NCBI RefSeq assembly: GCF_001423945.1
Contig: NZ_LMPU01000015.1
Coordinates: 1-64,000, forward strand
Direction of reading: 5' to 3'
Source: Pedobacter sp. Leaf194
GTDB taxonomy: Bacteria > Bacteroidota > Bacteroidia > Sphingobacteriales > Sphingobacteriaceae
Length of the DNA: 64,000 nucleotides
In this document: positions 46,236-54,498 of the stretch, piece by piece
Layout of the letters: every line of letters starts with the position of its first letter
How positions within the stretch are numbered: the stretch's first letter is position 1
Notes under the pieces: model-generated
Databases searched by the model: none
Told to the model about the DNA's origin: nothing
The model's input: only the letters and a program-made list of their open reading frames with translations
Made by a program: the position numbers and the translations under genes

Positions 46236-46724
46236 TTACTTGCTATTTTGATTTAATAAGATTGATATAACTTGCTCTAAGTAAAGCTTATCTGTGTCAT
46301 TAAAATGATCCAAAAATTCGCTGTCCACATCTAAAACGCCTATAACCTCGTTATCGTTTATCAGGGGCAATACAATCTCAGACTTTGATGCTGAAGCACA
46401 CGCAATGTGGCCCGGGAAATCATCTACATCGGGAACAACCAGGGTTGTTCTTTGCGCCCATGATGTGCCACACACACCTTTACCTTTTTTAATTCTTGTA
46501 CAGGCGACTGGTCCCTGGAATGGACCTAATACAAGCTCGTCACCTTTAACGAGATAAAAACCAACCCAAAACCACTGGAACTGTTCTTTCAATGCCGCCG
46601 CAACGTTAGCCATGTTTGCAACAAAATCCGACTCACCGTGCAATAGTCCTTCAATTTGTGGAAGCAACGATTGGTACTGTGCTTCCTTACTTACTGATTG
46701 GTTTATAATTAAATCTTCTGCCAT
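46236..46724 (-). CDS. msrC: Free methionine-(R)-sulfoxide reductase (GAF domain)
   Basis: 162 aa GAF-fold enzyme that reduces free methionine R-sulfoxide. The three catalytic cysteines are C75, C85 and C109. Their spacing (10 and 24) equals that of E. coli MsrC (C84, C94, C118). Fully catalytic by sequence. Shares a unit with the AAG glycosylase: oxidative and alkylation damage repair. The promoter element ends four bases before the ATG. Confidence 0.9.
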   Translation of the reverse strand: MAEDLIINQSVSKEAQYQSLLPQIEGLLHGESDFVANMANVAAALKEQFQWFWVGFYLVKGDELVLGPFQGPVACTRIKKGKGVCGTSWAQRTTLVVPDVDDFPGHIACASASKSEIVLPLINDNEVIGVLDVDSEFLDHFNDTDKLYLEQVISILLNQNSK

Positions 46725-46728
46725 GCCA

Positions 46729-46736
46729 CAAAGTTA
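46729..46736 (-). promoter_or_regulatory. -7 promoter element abutting msrC
   Basis: TAACTTTG on the minus strand matches TAnnTTTG; only four bases (TGGC) separate it from the ATG. A leaderless or near-leaderless transcript is predicted. Confidence 0.5.
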
Positions 46737-46880
46737 AACATCAGAAACTGATTTTAAAGCCTGCGATAATTAATGACGCAAATCTGAATGATTAAGTCAG
46801 AATTGTGACCAATAACGACAAATTTTGAAGTGAAACTAACACTAATTTCATTAGTTTTGACTGAATTAACCCAATGAAGC

Positions 46881-47561
46881 ATGATTGTCGCTTTAACCAT
46901 AACAAAGTTTAGAAATAGAACTATCCCATTTGCGTTTATTGGAATGGCAATTTTACGTTTACCGCTTATGCTTAACAGGAACTGTCGCTTTTGGAAACTA
47001 ATGGGGAGCGGAAAAAACGCCCAGGTTGATTTAGGGCCGGATTTTAAGCACTGGGCGATACTCACAACATGGGATAATAAAGCTGATTGCGACCAGTTTT
47101 ACCAAAACTCATTCGTAATAAATTGGTTTCGTTTTTTCGGATTTGAAGAATTCACAATCTTACTTAACCCTTTATCATCACACGGATTATGGGCTGGTAA
47201 GCAACCATTTACAGTTAAAGATAAAAAAAATGCTGACCCTAGGGTTGCGGTTATTACCCGTGCTGCTATTCGATTTAAAAAATTGAAAGAGTTTCGTAGC
47301 AACATCAAAAGAGCGGCAATAGAGATGAGAAAATCAGAAGGCTATATCTTGTCAGCCGGCGTTGGTGAAAATCCGTTTCTAGATCAGGCAACATTCTCAA
47401 TCTGGGAGAATGTAGAATGTATGAAGAATTATGCCTACAAATCAGTCGATCATTCTGATGTAATTAAGCTTACAAGGCAACGCAAATGGTATTCTGAAGA
47501 GTTATTTGCCAGGTTTGAAATAATCGAAAGCCATGGTACTTTAAACGGGCAAGCAATTTAA
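46881..47561 (+). CDS. Spheroidene monooxygenase (CrtA)-like protein
   Basis: 226 aa. The N-terminal FAFIGMAILRLPLMLN, the RFWKLMGSG segment, KQPFTVKDK, VAVITRAAIRFKK, AGVGENPFLDQATFSIWENVECMKNYAYKSVDHSDVIK and RKWYSEELFARFEI follow the order in CrtA, which adds oxygen to carotenoids. No other carotenoid gene is nearby. It may be a haem-binding dimeric-barrel oxygenase with another substrate. Starts a plus-strand pair with the next small gene. Confidence 0.72.
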   Translation: MIVALTITKFRNRTIPFAFIGMAILRLPLMLNRNCRFWKLMGSGKNAQVDLGPDFKHWAILTTWDNKADCDQFYQNSFVINWFRFFGFEEFTILLNPLSSHGLWAGKQPFTVKDKKNADPRVAVITRAAIRFKKLKEFRSNIKRAAIEMRKSEGYILSAGVGENPFLDQATFSIWENVECMKNYAYKSVDHSDVIKLTRQRKWYSEELFARFEIIESHGTLNGQAI

Positions 47562-47586
47562 GCGCATACACAAACACCATAAACAC

Positions 47587-47838
47587 ATGAGAGTAATAGC
47601 AGAACTTCCACATCCTGAATGTAAAATATCTATTTTTTCTATGAACCAAAAATACATCGTAAAATTTGAGCAGGGTGTATTTGAGCAAAGTTATAAACTT
47701 GCCGAATTGGACCTTAGCGGAGGGGGTGTCAACGATGTATTCGAAATCCTCGACGAGGAATTTATCGCCACTGTGGTTGAACGTTTTAAAACCATGCGCA
47801 GCGACTTCAACCTGGCTTACAAAAGGCATCAATACTAA
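47587..47838 (+). CDS. Small conserved hypothetical protein
   Basis: 83 aa, no signal peptide. MRVIAELPHPECKISIFSMNQKYIVKFEQG forms beta-strand pairs, then a helix ending FNLAYKRHQY. I recall similar small proteins in Bacteroidota but no function. It begins 25 bases after the CrtA-like gene and probably shares its transcript. Confidence 0.55.
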   Translation: MRVIAELPHPECKISIFSMNQKYIVKFEQGVFEQSYKLAELDLSGGGVNDVFEILDEEFIATVVERFKTMRSDFNLAYKRHQY

Positions 47839-48131
47839 AGTTAGAAACTATAACTATTTGATTTAAAGGTATTAATCTGTTCAGACAGAATTTTATTTTG
47901 CATATCAAATCATTTTTGACATCGAAACGTTGAGCTATATTAAGTTTTTAAATACTTAAATTATTTTAACTTATTGATAGTCAATTAAATATTATATCTA
48001 AGAGAATATTATTTTGTTTGATTTTTTGCCAAATAAGTGACATTCTAGCTAAAGTTGACATATAAAAAAAGCCCCGGCGATATTAACCAGAGCTGTTTTT
48101 TATGAATCAATTAACGGCTTTTTAGTTGCTA
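47839..48131. other. A+T-rich convergent gap
   Basis: 293 very A+T-rich bases between convergent genes. Only a weak hairpin at 48062-48100 (AGCCCCGG / CCAGAGCT, imperfect) with an A-run on its left stands out, probably the minus-strand terminator of the Dabb gene. No gene or RNA element was recognised. Confidence 0.4.
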
Positions 48132-48473
48132 TTATTTCATTGAAGAGATAACAATATCATGAACCACTACCCGATACCAATTGTTAGAAAATTTTTCTAC
48201 AGCATCTAAATGCGTCTTGTCTTCCTGATATGCATTATGATCTGCAAGGTTTGCGAATGTTATCGTGAGGGCGTAAGTAAAAGAATTATCGGTAACAGGC
48301 CTAACTGGCGTAGCAGCTGCCAAGCCATAGTTGAGAGTCTTGATGTATTTAATCGGTTTTAATGCTTCGAAAAAATTAGCAAACGCTGCAATTTCAGTTT
48401 TAGTTAATTGGGGTTTTAGCCAGAACATTACGAAATGCTGTACCTGCCCAACTTCTACATTATCATATTCCAT
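48132..48473 (-). CDS. Dabb (stress-responsive A/B barrel) family protein
   Basis: 113 aa dimeric alpha/beta-barrel protein. VQHFVMFWLKPQLTKTEI, NYGLAA and SFTYALTITFANLADHNAYQEDKTHLDAVEKFS are typical of Dabb domains. Reactions in the family vary and none can be assigned here. Confidence 0.85.
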   Translation of the reverse strand: MEYDNVEVGQVQHFVMFWLKPQLTKTEIAAFANFFEALKPIKYIKTLNYGLAAATPVRPVTDNSFTYALTITFANLADHNAYQEDKTHLDAVEKFSNNWYRVVVHDIVISSMK

Positions 48474-48511
48474 ATTTGGGATTTTATTTTAAAGATAGTA
48501 CGAATTTTGAC

Positions 48512-48547
48512 AAAAAAAAAGGCGGTCATCATTGATAACCGCCTCGT
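48512..48547 (-). terminator. Intrinsic terminator of the glycine-zipper lipoprotein gene
   Basis: GGCGGT / ACCGCC stem (48521-48526 with 48538-48543) and a nine-base T-run on the minus strand. Confidence 0.8.
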
Positions 48548-48565
48548 ATATTTAAAGAGTACTCT

Positions 48566-49063
48566 TTAGTTTTTTGGTTGTACTCGTCCGGATTTTCTAT
48601 CCTCGCCTCTACCGATTAAATAACCACCACCGGCTCCGGCCAAACCACCGATAATTGCACCACGGCCTTTTTTCTTATCGATTAATGCACCACCAACTGC
48701 ACCTGCAGCAGCACCAATTACTGTACCTTTTGCAGCATCACTCCAACCTTTTTTCTTTGCAGTTGGTTGCGTACCGCCGTAAGAACTAGTTGTTCCGCCA
48801 CCAGAGCTTGCATATGACCTAGATGATTTCGCTCCTGCTCTACGTGCAGCAGCTAATTCTGCCTGGCGTTGCGTTTCTGCAGCTTGTTCTTTTTTAACAA
48901 TTTCTGCTTTTTTAAAACTGTCTAATCTCAAACTATCCTTAACAGCCTTAACTGCTAATTCTTTATCTGCCTGTTGTTGTTTAAGTGCCGCTTCTTCTTT
49001 TGCTTTATTGTTACAAGCAAACATTACTGAACTAAGTGCCAACACTACGAATATCTTTTTCAT
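48566..49063 (-). CDS. Glycine-zipper lipoprotein (YMGG-like)
   Basis: 165 aa. Lipoprotein signal with C17 (VMFACNN). Residues about 20-75 are a charged, coiled-coil-prone segment (AEIVKKEQAAETQRQAEL). About 110-150 is a glycine zipper (GTVIGAAAGAVGGALIDKKKGRGAIIGGLAGAGGGYLIGRG), which tends to insert in or disturb membranes. Such proteins occur in envelope stress responses; role here is inferred. Single gene with its own terminator. Confidence 0.78.
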   Translation of the reverse strand: MKKIFVVLALSSVMFACNNKAKEEAALKQQQADKELAVKAVKDSLRLDSFKKAEIVKKEQAAETQRQAELAAARRAGAKSSRSYASSGGGTTSSYGGTQPTAKKKGWSDAAKGTVIGAAAGAVGGALIDKKKGRGAIIGGLAGAGGGYLIGRGEDRKSGRVQPKN

Positions 49064-49191
49064 AACTTTTAATTTTATTAATTTTTCCTAGCTACCTAAC
49101 CTCACTATGAAAATTCATTTGTGAATGATTTAGTTAATTACTGATACTTAAGAAAAAATAATGCCAAAATGTTTTAAATATTTGAAAAATC

Positions 49192-49914
49192 TTATTTTAA
49201 ATCAGCGAACCAAAAGCCAAGTTCTTCATCATCCTCAGTTATTTCGCTTGATAAATCATCATTAACAGAAGGCTTTTTATAGCTTCTAAACACCATCTCG
49301 CCAGTCTCGAAGGCGATTTTGTTCCTAAAAACGGGTCCTTCAAATGCAAAAGTGTGAAACTCGCCATTTTCACCACAAGGATCAATTATCGAAGGCAAAC
49401 TGGCTATCAAATCGTTATCAATTACTTTTCCACAAAAGGATTTTAAATTGTATTGGGCACAAACAATGATGGTTTTATAGTTCAGGTTTAGAAATTGTTG
49501 GATAAGTTGTTTTGTGTCTTGTTGCCAAAGTGGGAAGATTGCCTCCAAACCAACATCCTTGAGTTTTGCTTCCCGATAGGCTCTTAAATCTTCGAGAAAA
49601 ATATCCCCGAAAATTGAATGACTGATGCCTTCCTGCTTAAAAATTGAAAGGTGATGGTGCATTATTCGGTCGTAAGTATCCATATCTGGCATTTCCGGAA
49701 GCCTGATTTGATATAGCGGAATACCGATACTATTCGCCTGTTCGATAAGAAGCGATTCTCTTACCCCATGCATGGAAACACGATTATATTTTTCTGTTAC
49801 CGTAGTAACAAGATACTTTATACTTATTGAAGGATCTTGCAAGGCATAATGCAGCGCCAGTGTGCTGTCTTTTCCGCCACTCCAATTAAAGATGCAAAGC
49901 TTTTTTTTAACCAT
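49192..49914 (-). CDS. Dph6-like PP-loop ATP pyrophosphatase
   Basis: 240 aa. The PP-loop SGGKDSTLALHYAL near residue 10-23 binds ATP, followed by the Dph6 pattern RVSMHGVRESLLIEQANSIGIPLYQIRLP, GDIFLEDLRAYREAKL, PLWQQDT and IDPCGENGEFHTF. Dph6 amidates diphthine in archaea and eukaryotes, but bacteria have no diphthamide, so the substrate must differ. It overlaps the sirtuin gene by eight bases and is last in the B12-linked gene set, which hints at an amide-forming reaction in cofactor metabolism. That is inference only. Confidence 0.82.
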   Translation of the reverse strand: MVKKKLCIFNWSGGKDSTLALHYALQDPSISIKYLVTTVTEKYNRVSMHGVRESLLIEQANSIGIPLYQIRLPEMPDMDTYDRIMHHHLSIFKQEGISHSIFGDIFLEDLRAYREAKLKDVGLEAIFPLWQQDTKQLIQQFLNLNYKTIIVCAQYNLKSFCGKVIDNDLIASLPSIIDPCGENGEFHTFAFEGPVFRNKIAFETGEMVFRSYKKPSVNDDLSSEITEDDEELGFWFADLK

Positions 49915-50593
49915 TAACCAAAACGTGTAGCAGTTCAGTAATTCCATTTACCGCACCCTTTTCAATAGGAATTATGTTTTGATAGCGTCGAATATTCGGG
50001 ATAACTGGATCAATTACATATTTCGGAACTGCTGCAGGAACAAAATCCAACAAGCCAGCCGCAGGATAAACGGCCAGCGATGTGCCAATCAAAACAAAAA
50101 TGTCGGCCTTTTTACAGATTTCGGCAGCTAATTCAATCATTGGAACCGATTCACCAAACCATACAACGTGTGGCCGTAGTTGAGAACCCAACTCGCAGCA
50201 TTCGCCCATCTTGATTTCGGTTCCCTTTATCGGGTAGGTTAAATTTGGGTTTTTGTCAGACTGTGATTTAGTTATGATGCCATGCAAATGGGTAACTCGT
50301 GTCGAACCTGCCCTTTCGTGCAAATCATCAATATTTTGAGTTATAATTTCAACATCAAAATGATTTTCAAGTTCCCCAAGAATTTCATGTCCGCGGTTTG
50401 GTTTTGCCGATAATACCTGTTCACGGCGTTCGTTGTAAAACTGCTGTATCAATTCCGGGTTTCTTTCCCAGGCTTCAGGCGTAGCAACATCATGAATGTT
50501 ATAACCTTCCCAAAGTCCGTCAGAATCACGAAAGGTTTTTAGCCCGCTTTCGGCACTTATGCCCGCTCCTGTTAGTACAACAATTTTTTCCAT
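49907..50593 (-). CDS. cobB: Sirtuin-type NAD-dependent deacylase
   Basis: 228 aa sirtuin that removes acyl groups from protein lysines with NAD. NAD site GAGISAESGLKTFRDSDGLWEG (about 10-30), catalytic H104 in THLHG, QNIDDLH at 86-92 and RPHVVWFGE at 140-148. Y53 and R56 (FYNERRE) match the pair that recognises succinyl-lysine in SIRT5-type enzymes. The zinc ribbon is not normal: the region between 105 and 140 has only two adjacent cysteines (132-133) instead of four. It overlaps the neighbouring genes and is coupled to them. Confidence 0.88.
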   Translation of the reverse strand: MEKIVVLTGAGISAESGLKTFRDSDGLWEGYNIHDVATPEAWERNPELIQQFYNERREQVLSAKPNRGHEILGELENHFDVEIITQNIDDLHERAGSTRVTHLHGIITKSQSDKNPNLTYPIKGTEIKMGECCELGSQLRPHVVWFGESVPMIELAAEICKKADIFVLIGTSLAVYPAAGLLDFVPAAVPKYVIDPVIPNIRRYQNIIPIEKGAVNGITELLHVLVNG

Positions 50594-51525
50594 TATTTGA
50601 AGATTCCGATTTCTGAGTAATTGATAAATTTGGATTTAATGCGTTCATTACCTTCAAAAATTTCAGGATGAAACATACAAGCCAGTGCTTCAATACCATC
50701 AACCAAAGTACCAATACTAGGTTGGGTAAACATGTCGAAGTCGGCAATGAAAACCTGATTCGTTTTAACTGCATCTAAGCTGTCCCAACCCGATTTGGAG
50801 GTTAGCAAACTCATTTCGTCGACACTTCTATTTATATCGAAGCCACAAGGCGCTATAACGAGTACCTCAGGATTGTACTTCAGAATTTTATCCCAATGCG
50901 TTACAATAGAGTCGCCGGCTGGGTTAGAGAGCATATCGACGCCTCCTGCGGCTGCAATCTGGAAAGGAATCCAATGGCCACAATTGTAAATTGGCTCGAT
51001 CCATTCCATGAGCATAACCCTTTTTAAAGGTGCTTTATGTTTTCGGAGCGTATCTAAAATGGTGTCGGTTTTACTTTGAAGATTGGCGAGATATTTTAAA
51101 GCAATTTCTTCCTTACCAATCGCTTTTGCTATCATTATTGCGCAATCATAAACATCTTTCAGGTTATTTGGCGATAGAGGCACAAGCGTCGGCTGTTTGC
51201 TTAACTTCATCACAGCAGTTTCCGTACAAACTGTATCAATATTGCAAACCTCACAAATATCCTGGGTGAAAACAATATCTGGTGCTATGCTTTCCAGAAG
51301 CTCGTCATCTACCCAATATAAACTTTTTCCCTGTGCTTTTGATGCCGAAAAAATCCTGTCTATTTCGATGCTTGAGTAATTCTTGCCTTCTAAAATACAC
51401 CTTACTATTTTAGGCATGTTAGCAGCTTCTTTCGGGCACTCGAAGGTTACGCCGTGAAGATAATCCTGCAGGCCCATGTCATAAATCATTTTCGTGGCGG
51501 CAGGTAAAAAGGAAACAACTTTCAT
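50593..51525 (-). CDS. BtuF-like cobalamin-binding protein without signal peptide
   Basis: 310 aa, two-lobed periplasmic-binding-protein fold as in BtuF. It starts MKVVSFLPAATKMIYDMG, which is normally the first strand of the mature domain, so there is no export signal and the protein should stay in the cytoplasm. It has a CxxC-rich stretch (CEVCNIDTVC). In the vitamin B12 context it probably binds corrinoid inside the cell. No BtuC or BtuD gene is near. Its stop overlaps the sirtuin start by one base. Confidence 0.8.
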   Translation of the reverse strand: MKVVSFLPAATKMIYDMGLQDYLHGVTFECPKEAANMPKIVRCILEGKNYSSIEIDRIFSASKAQGKSLYWVDDELLESIAPDIVFTQDICEVCNIDTVCTETAVMKLSKQPTLVPLSPNNLKDVYDCAIMIAKAIGKEEIALKYLANLQSKTDTILDTLRKHKAPLKRVMLMEWIEPIYNCGHWIPFQIAAAGGVDMLSNPAGDSIVTHWDKILKYNPEVLVIAPCGFDINRSVDEMSLLTSKSGWDSLDAVKTNQVFIADFDMFTQPSIGTLVDGIEALACMFHPEIFEGNERIKSKFINYSEIGIFK

Positions 51526-51567
51526 AGTGTAAGGATTTCTGCGTTATGGAATAGACAAGGTTTCAAG

Positions 51568-51591
51568 CTGACATTTAAATCAGCTTGTAGG
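51568..51591 (-). promoter_or_regulatory. Hairpin in the leader of the BtuF-like gene
   Basis: CAAGCTGA / TCAGCTTG, perfect 8-bp stem with an 8-base loop, 43 bases before the btuF-like ATG and lacking a T-run. It may be a processing or regulatory element. It does not match a cobalamin riboswitch. Confidence 0.4.
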
Positions 51592-51603
51592 TTAAGTTAA
51601 AAA

Positions 51604-51640
51604 AAATCCCCTTTTGAAATACATCAAAAGAGGATTATTA
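51604..51640 (-). terminator. Intrinsic terminator after the DUF6580 gene
   Basis: ATCCCCTTTTGA / TCAAAAGAGGAT with one mismatch, and a run of T on the minus strand. It would stop or reduce read-through from btuB and the DUF6580 gene into btuF. Confidence 0.7.
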
Positions 51641-51653
51641 TGATTAGCTGATA

Positions 51654-52244
51654 CTAAACTTTTTGAGTTTGCAATTTCAGCACAGGATATCTTGATTTCA
51701 ATATTTCGAAAGCACCGAAAAGTAGTGCGCCGTAAATTAATGTTCCTTCAAGGAAACGAATTTCAAATGGAATCGCTTTTTCCAGTACAAGCCAGAAGCC
51801 GGCTAAATCTTGCGTATAAGCAGGGTTTTTAAACCAGATTGGAAAGTCGGTTACAATCCAGTGAATGAGCACAATTACCAGTGTAGAGGCTAAAAGGTTA
51901 ACAACATTTATATTCTTTAGCATCAAACGGCCAACCAAAACCATTAAGGCGAAAGCCAAATAAACCCAATACCAGCCTTCATAAAGAAAACCGTTGCTAT
52001 ACTTGCTAAAAATCGTTGTCGACAAAATAAAATCGCTCAAAAACAAGCTCAAAAGCGGAAACGAGAATGCTTTTAGATTGTCTTTAAAGTAGGCACCTCC
52101 AAATAGAGCAACCGCCCCAATTGATGAAAAGTTAGCAAACTTTAGTTCGTCAGAATTAAAAGTTACCAGTAACCGGAAACCTGTTATTGCCAGTATCATT
52201 AATAATAAAATGAATGTACGTGGATTGAATTTTAAATGTGCCAT
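51654..52244 (-). CDS. DUF6580 family membrane protein (putative transporter)
   Basis: 196 aa with about six transmembrane helices. FSSIGAVALFGGAYFKDNLKAFSFPLLSLFLSDFIL is the recognisable family region (DUF6580, predicted transport protein), resembling in size and layout the S-components of ECF vitamin transporters. It lies between btuB and the BtuF-like gene under the cobalamin riboswitch, so a role in moving cobalamin across the inner membrane is plausible. No energising ECF ATPase is visible here. Confidence 0.75.
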   Translation of the reverse strand: MAHLKFNPRTFILLLMILAITGFRLLVTFNSDELKFANFSSIGAVALFGGAYFKDNLKAFSFPLLSLFLSDFILSTTIFSKYSNGFLYEGWYWVYLAFALMVLVGRLMLKNINVVNLLASTLVIVLIHWIVTDFPIWFKNPAYTQDLAGFWLVLEKAIPFEIRFLEGTLIYGALLFGAFEILKSRYPVLKLQTQKV

Positions 52245-52354
52245 TCTTATTGTATCAAATATTTGTTTAAAGCAGTAATTAATCGGCAGCTGCAGCCAAT
52301 ATTATAAATTTTAGTTAGAAGGTGTTCTGCCCTTTAGCGCAAAGTTAAATTTTA

Positions 52355-54217
52355 TTAGCGGATATTAAAAGTTACACCCGTATTAAAGTTGAAACTTAAG
52401 CTATTGTAACCAATTATTTCACTGTATTTTTCATTCAAAATATTTTTAGCATCGAAAAATATTTTTACCCTTTTAGCTGCGATTGCATATTCAGCATAAG
52501 CACCAAGTAACTTATATGCTGGCAAGGTATCAACCGTATAAGTGCTAAAATTTCCGTCTGTGCGGTTGCCAAAGTAGCGGTAGTTAGCACTCAAAAATAA
52601 ATTTTCAGTGGCTTTCAAACCGGCAGTTAATCCGAATGTATGTTTCGGGCGGCGGAAAAGATAATCGGCAATTGCATTATCTACGAAGTTAAATTCATTT
52701 CCTTCAACATATGCGTAATATCCGTTAAAACTAAATTTACCTAATTTAACTGCCGGCTCAACCTCGAATCCTTTTGTTTTTTGATTTACCTGGTTTACAT
52801 AACCTGCGGGATAAGCATAAATTATCGCATCTTTTAGGTCACGTTTGTAGCCAGCAACGCGTAAGGAAAACTTATCATCAGCAAAACTAAAATTAACTCC
52901 TGCCTCGTAATTTTGAGATTTTTCAGGCTTAAGTGCCAGGTTTGCGCCGAATTGCCCGAAAAGCATATTTAATGTAGGCACTTTAAATGCGGTAGATACG
53001 GTACCAAAAAGCTTAATTTCTTTGATAATATTGATGCTCGGTGTAATCGAATAGGTGTAATTTTCGCCATATTGTTCATGCTTATTGTAACGCCCGCCAA
53101 CTTCTAAGTTGAAAATGCTTAAATCATGTAAAAACAATGAACTGTAGGCTGCAAAAATATTCGATTTTGGGTTCGAACCAGAAGCAGTGAGTTTCATCAC
53201 ACGATTATCAATCCCAACTAATAAATCGAGTTTATCATTTAATTTCTGGTTATAAAATAGGTCAACAATGTTTACTTTTCCTTGTGTAAAACTTGGAAAA
53301 GAACTATGCGCATCATTTGATGTACTTTCATAGCTGTAATTTAACGTTACTTTTCCTGTTCCAAATTCGTATTTAGCGTTTGTACCTGCGGCTACATTTT
53401 TTAAAATCGAATAGTTGCCAGCGTCGGTAAAAGCACCGCCGTCAAAGCTATAATTTCCATAGTAATATCTTACAAATGGATTAATTGACAGTTGGTTTGT
53501 AAGCTTAAGCCCAAAATTTGCATTTAAGGCGCCTGTTCTAAAACCGTCTTTGTCAAACTCCGCGGTATTGCCAACAGGATTTGCAGCCTCAGAGATTCCG
53601 TCAGTTTTGTTTTGAGTGTAGTTCACATTATAGGTAAAGCCTTCAACCCCACCGTTCAAGCCAATGGTTCCTTTGTAGGTATTATAACTGCCGGCACTTG
53701 CAACACCATATATAGTATTGCCTTTTGGGCCACCTTTTTTTGTGATGATGTTTATAACGCCTGCAACAGCATCAGAACCGTAAATGGTCGACTGACCGCC
53801 ACGAAGGATTTCAATTCTGTCTATCTGATCTATTGACAACAAACGTAAATCAAAAGCACCGCCATTTCCTGATGGATCATTCTGAACAATTCCGTCAATT
53901 AAAACTACCGCATATGCACTTCCTGCACCCCGGAAAAATACCGATTTGTTCAGCCCTGGATTGCTGCTAGACCCCGCTACAATTATTCCGGCTTGTTCGC
54001 TAATTAAATCCGGAAGAGACTTTCCATGACTTCTTTCTAAAACTTCGCTGCTAATTATGGTAACAACTTTACCCGTTTGCGATTGTTTCTGGTCATTTTT
54101 TGTTGCCGTGATAACGACATCTTTTAGTTGCAAACTATCTTGCGCAGCAGCTAGTTGACAAATACTTAACTGAGCAAACCCTAGGCTTGCCGCAATTAAA
54201 ATTCTTTTTTTGTTCAT
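52355..54217 (-). CDS. btuB: TonB-dependent cobalamin receptor
   Basis: 620 aa outer membrane receptor. Signal peptide about 1-25 (QLAAAQ), then the plug domain with DVVITATK, SLPDLISEQAGIIV, RGAGSAYAVVLIDGIVQNDP and GSDAVAGVINIITKK, then a 22-strand-type barrel ending TGVTFNIR. BtuB is indicated by the cobalamin riboswitch upstream and the size. ATG at 54217 preferred (MNKKRIL). DUF6580 follows 110 bases downstream. Confidence 0.9.
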   Translation of the reverse strand: MNKKRILIAASLGFAQLSICQLAAAQDSLQLKDVVITATKNDQKQSQTGKVVTIISSEVLERSHGKSLPDLISEQAGIIVAGSSSNPGLNKSVFFRGAGSAYAVVLIDGIVQNDPSGNGGAFDLRLLSIDQIDRIEILRGGQSTIYGSDAVAGVINIITKKGGPKGNTIYGVASAGSYNTYKGTIGLNGGVEGFTYNVNYTQNKTDGISEAANPVGNTAEFDKDGFRTGALNANFGLKLTNQLSINPFVRYYYGNYSFDGGAFTDAGNYSILKNVAAGTNAKYEFGTGKVTLNYSYESTSNDAHSSFPSFTQGKVNIVDLFYNQKLNDKLDLLVGIDNRVMKLTASGSNPKSNIFAAYSSLFLHDLSIFNLEVGGRYNKHEQYGENYTYSITPSINIIKEIKLFGTVSTAFKVPTLNMLFGQFGANLALKPEKSQNYEAGVNFSFADDKFSLRVAGYKRDLKDAIIYAYPAGYVNQVNQKTKGFEVEPAVKLGKFSFNGYYAYVEGNEFNFVDNAIADYLFRRPKHTFGLTAGLKATENLFLSANYRYFGNRTDGNFSTYTVDTLPAYKLLGAYAEYAIAAKRVKIFFDAKNILNEKYSEIIGYNSLSFNFNTGVTFNIR

Positions 54218-54324
54218 TTGATTGTGAGTTTTGCCCACAGCCAACAGATTAGGAAAGGAAATGAAAATACGAAAACGTTTAGTACCTCAATCCTAGCTTC
54301 AATCCCCGAAAGCTATGAAATTAT

Positions 54325-54490
54325 TCGCTAAGGCAGGTCTTCTGACTTGCTCCCGGATTTTCTGCCTTCCCGCCTTTTTTTAAAAACAGTGGCTTTAGAT
54401 TGAAATACCGTTATGGAGCTTACAGCTGCGGGACAGTTGCAGAATTACACTGCATTCCCTTTTAATTCCGGTTGTAAAGCCGGAAACCAA
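54325..54490 (-). promoter_or_regulatory. Cobalamin riboswitch upstream of btuB
   Basis: On the minus strand the order is a TTCCGG/CCGGAA hairpin, GGGAATGCAGTG, ACTGTCCCGCAGCTGTAA, the core AGCCACTG (54387-54394), and the B12 box AGCAAGTCAGAAGACCTGCC (54332-54351), a near-perfect match to the adenosylcobalamin aptamer. A TAGCTT/AAGCTA hairpin (54294-54315) between aptamer and gene may be part of the expression platform. B12 binding is expected to switch btuB off. Confidence 0.92.
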
Positions 54491-54498
54491 AAGCGCTG

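Noticed and set aside
47839..48131. RNA gene in the A+T-rich gap
   Set aside because: No conserved structure recognised beyond one weak hairpin best explained as a terminator.
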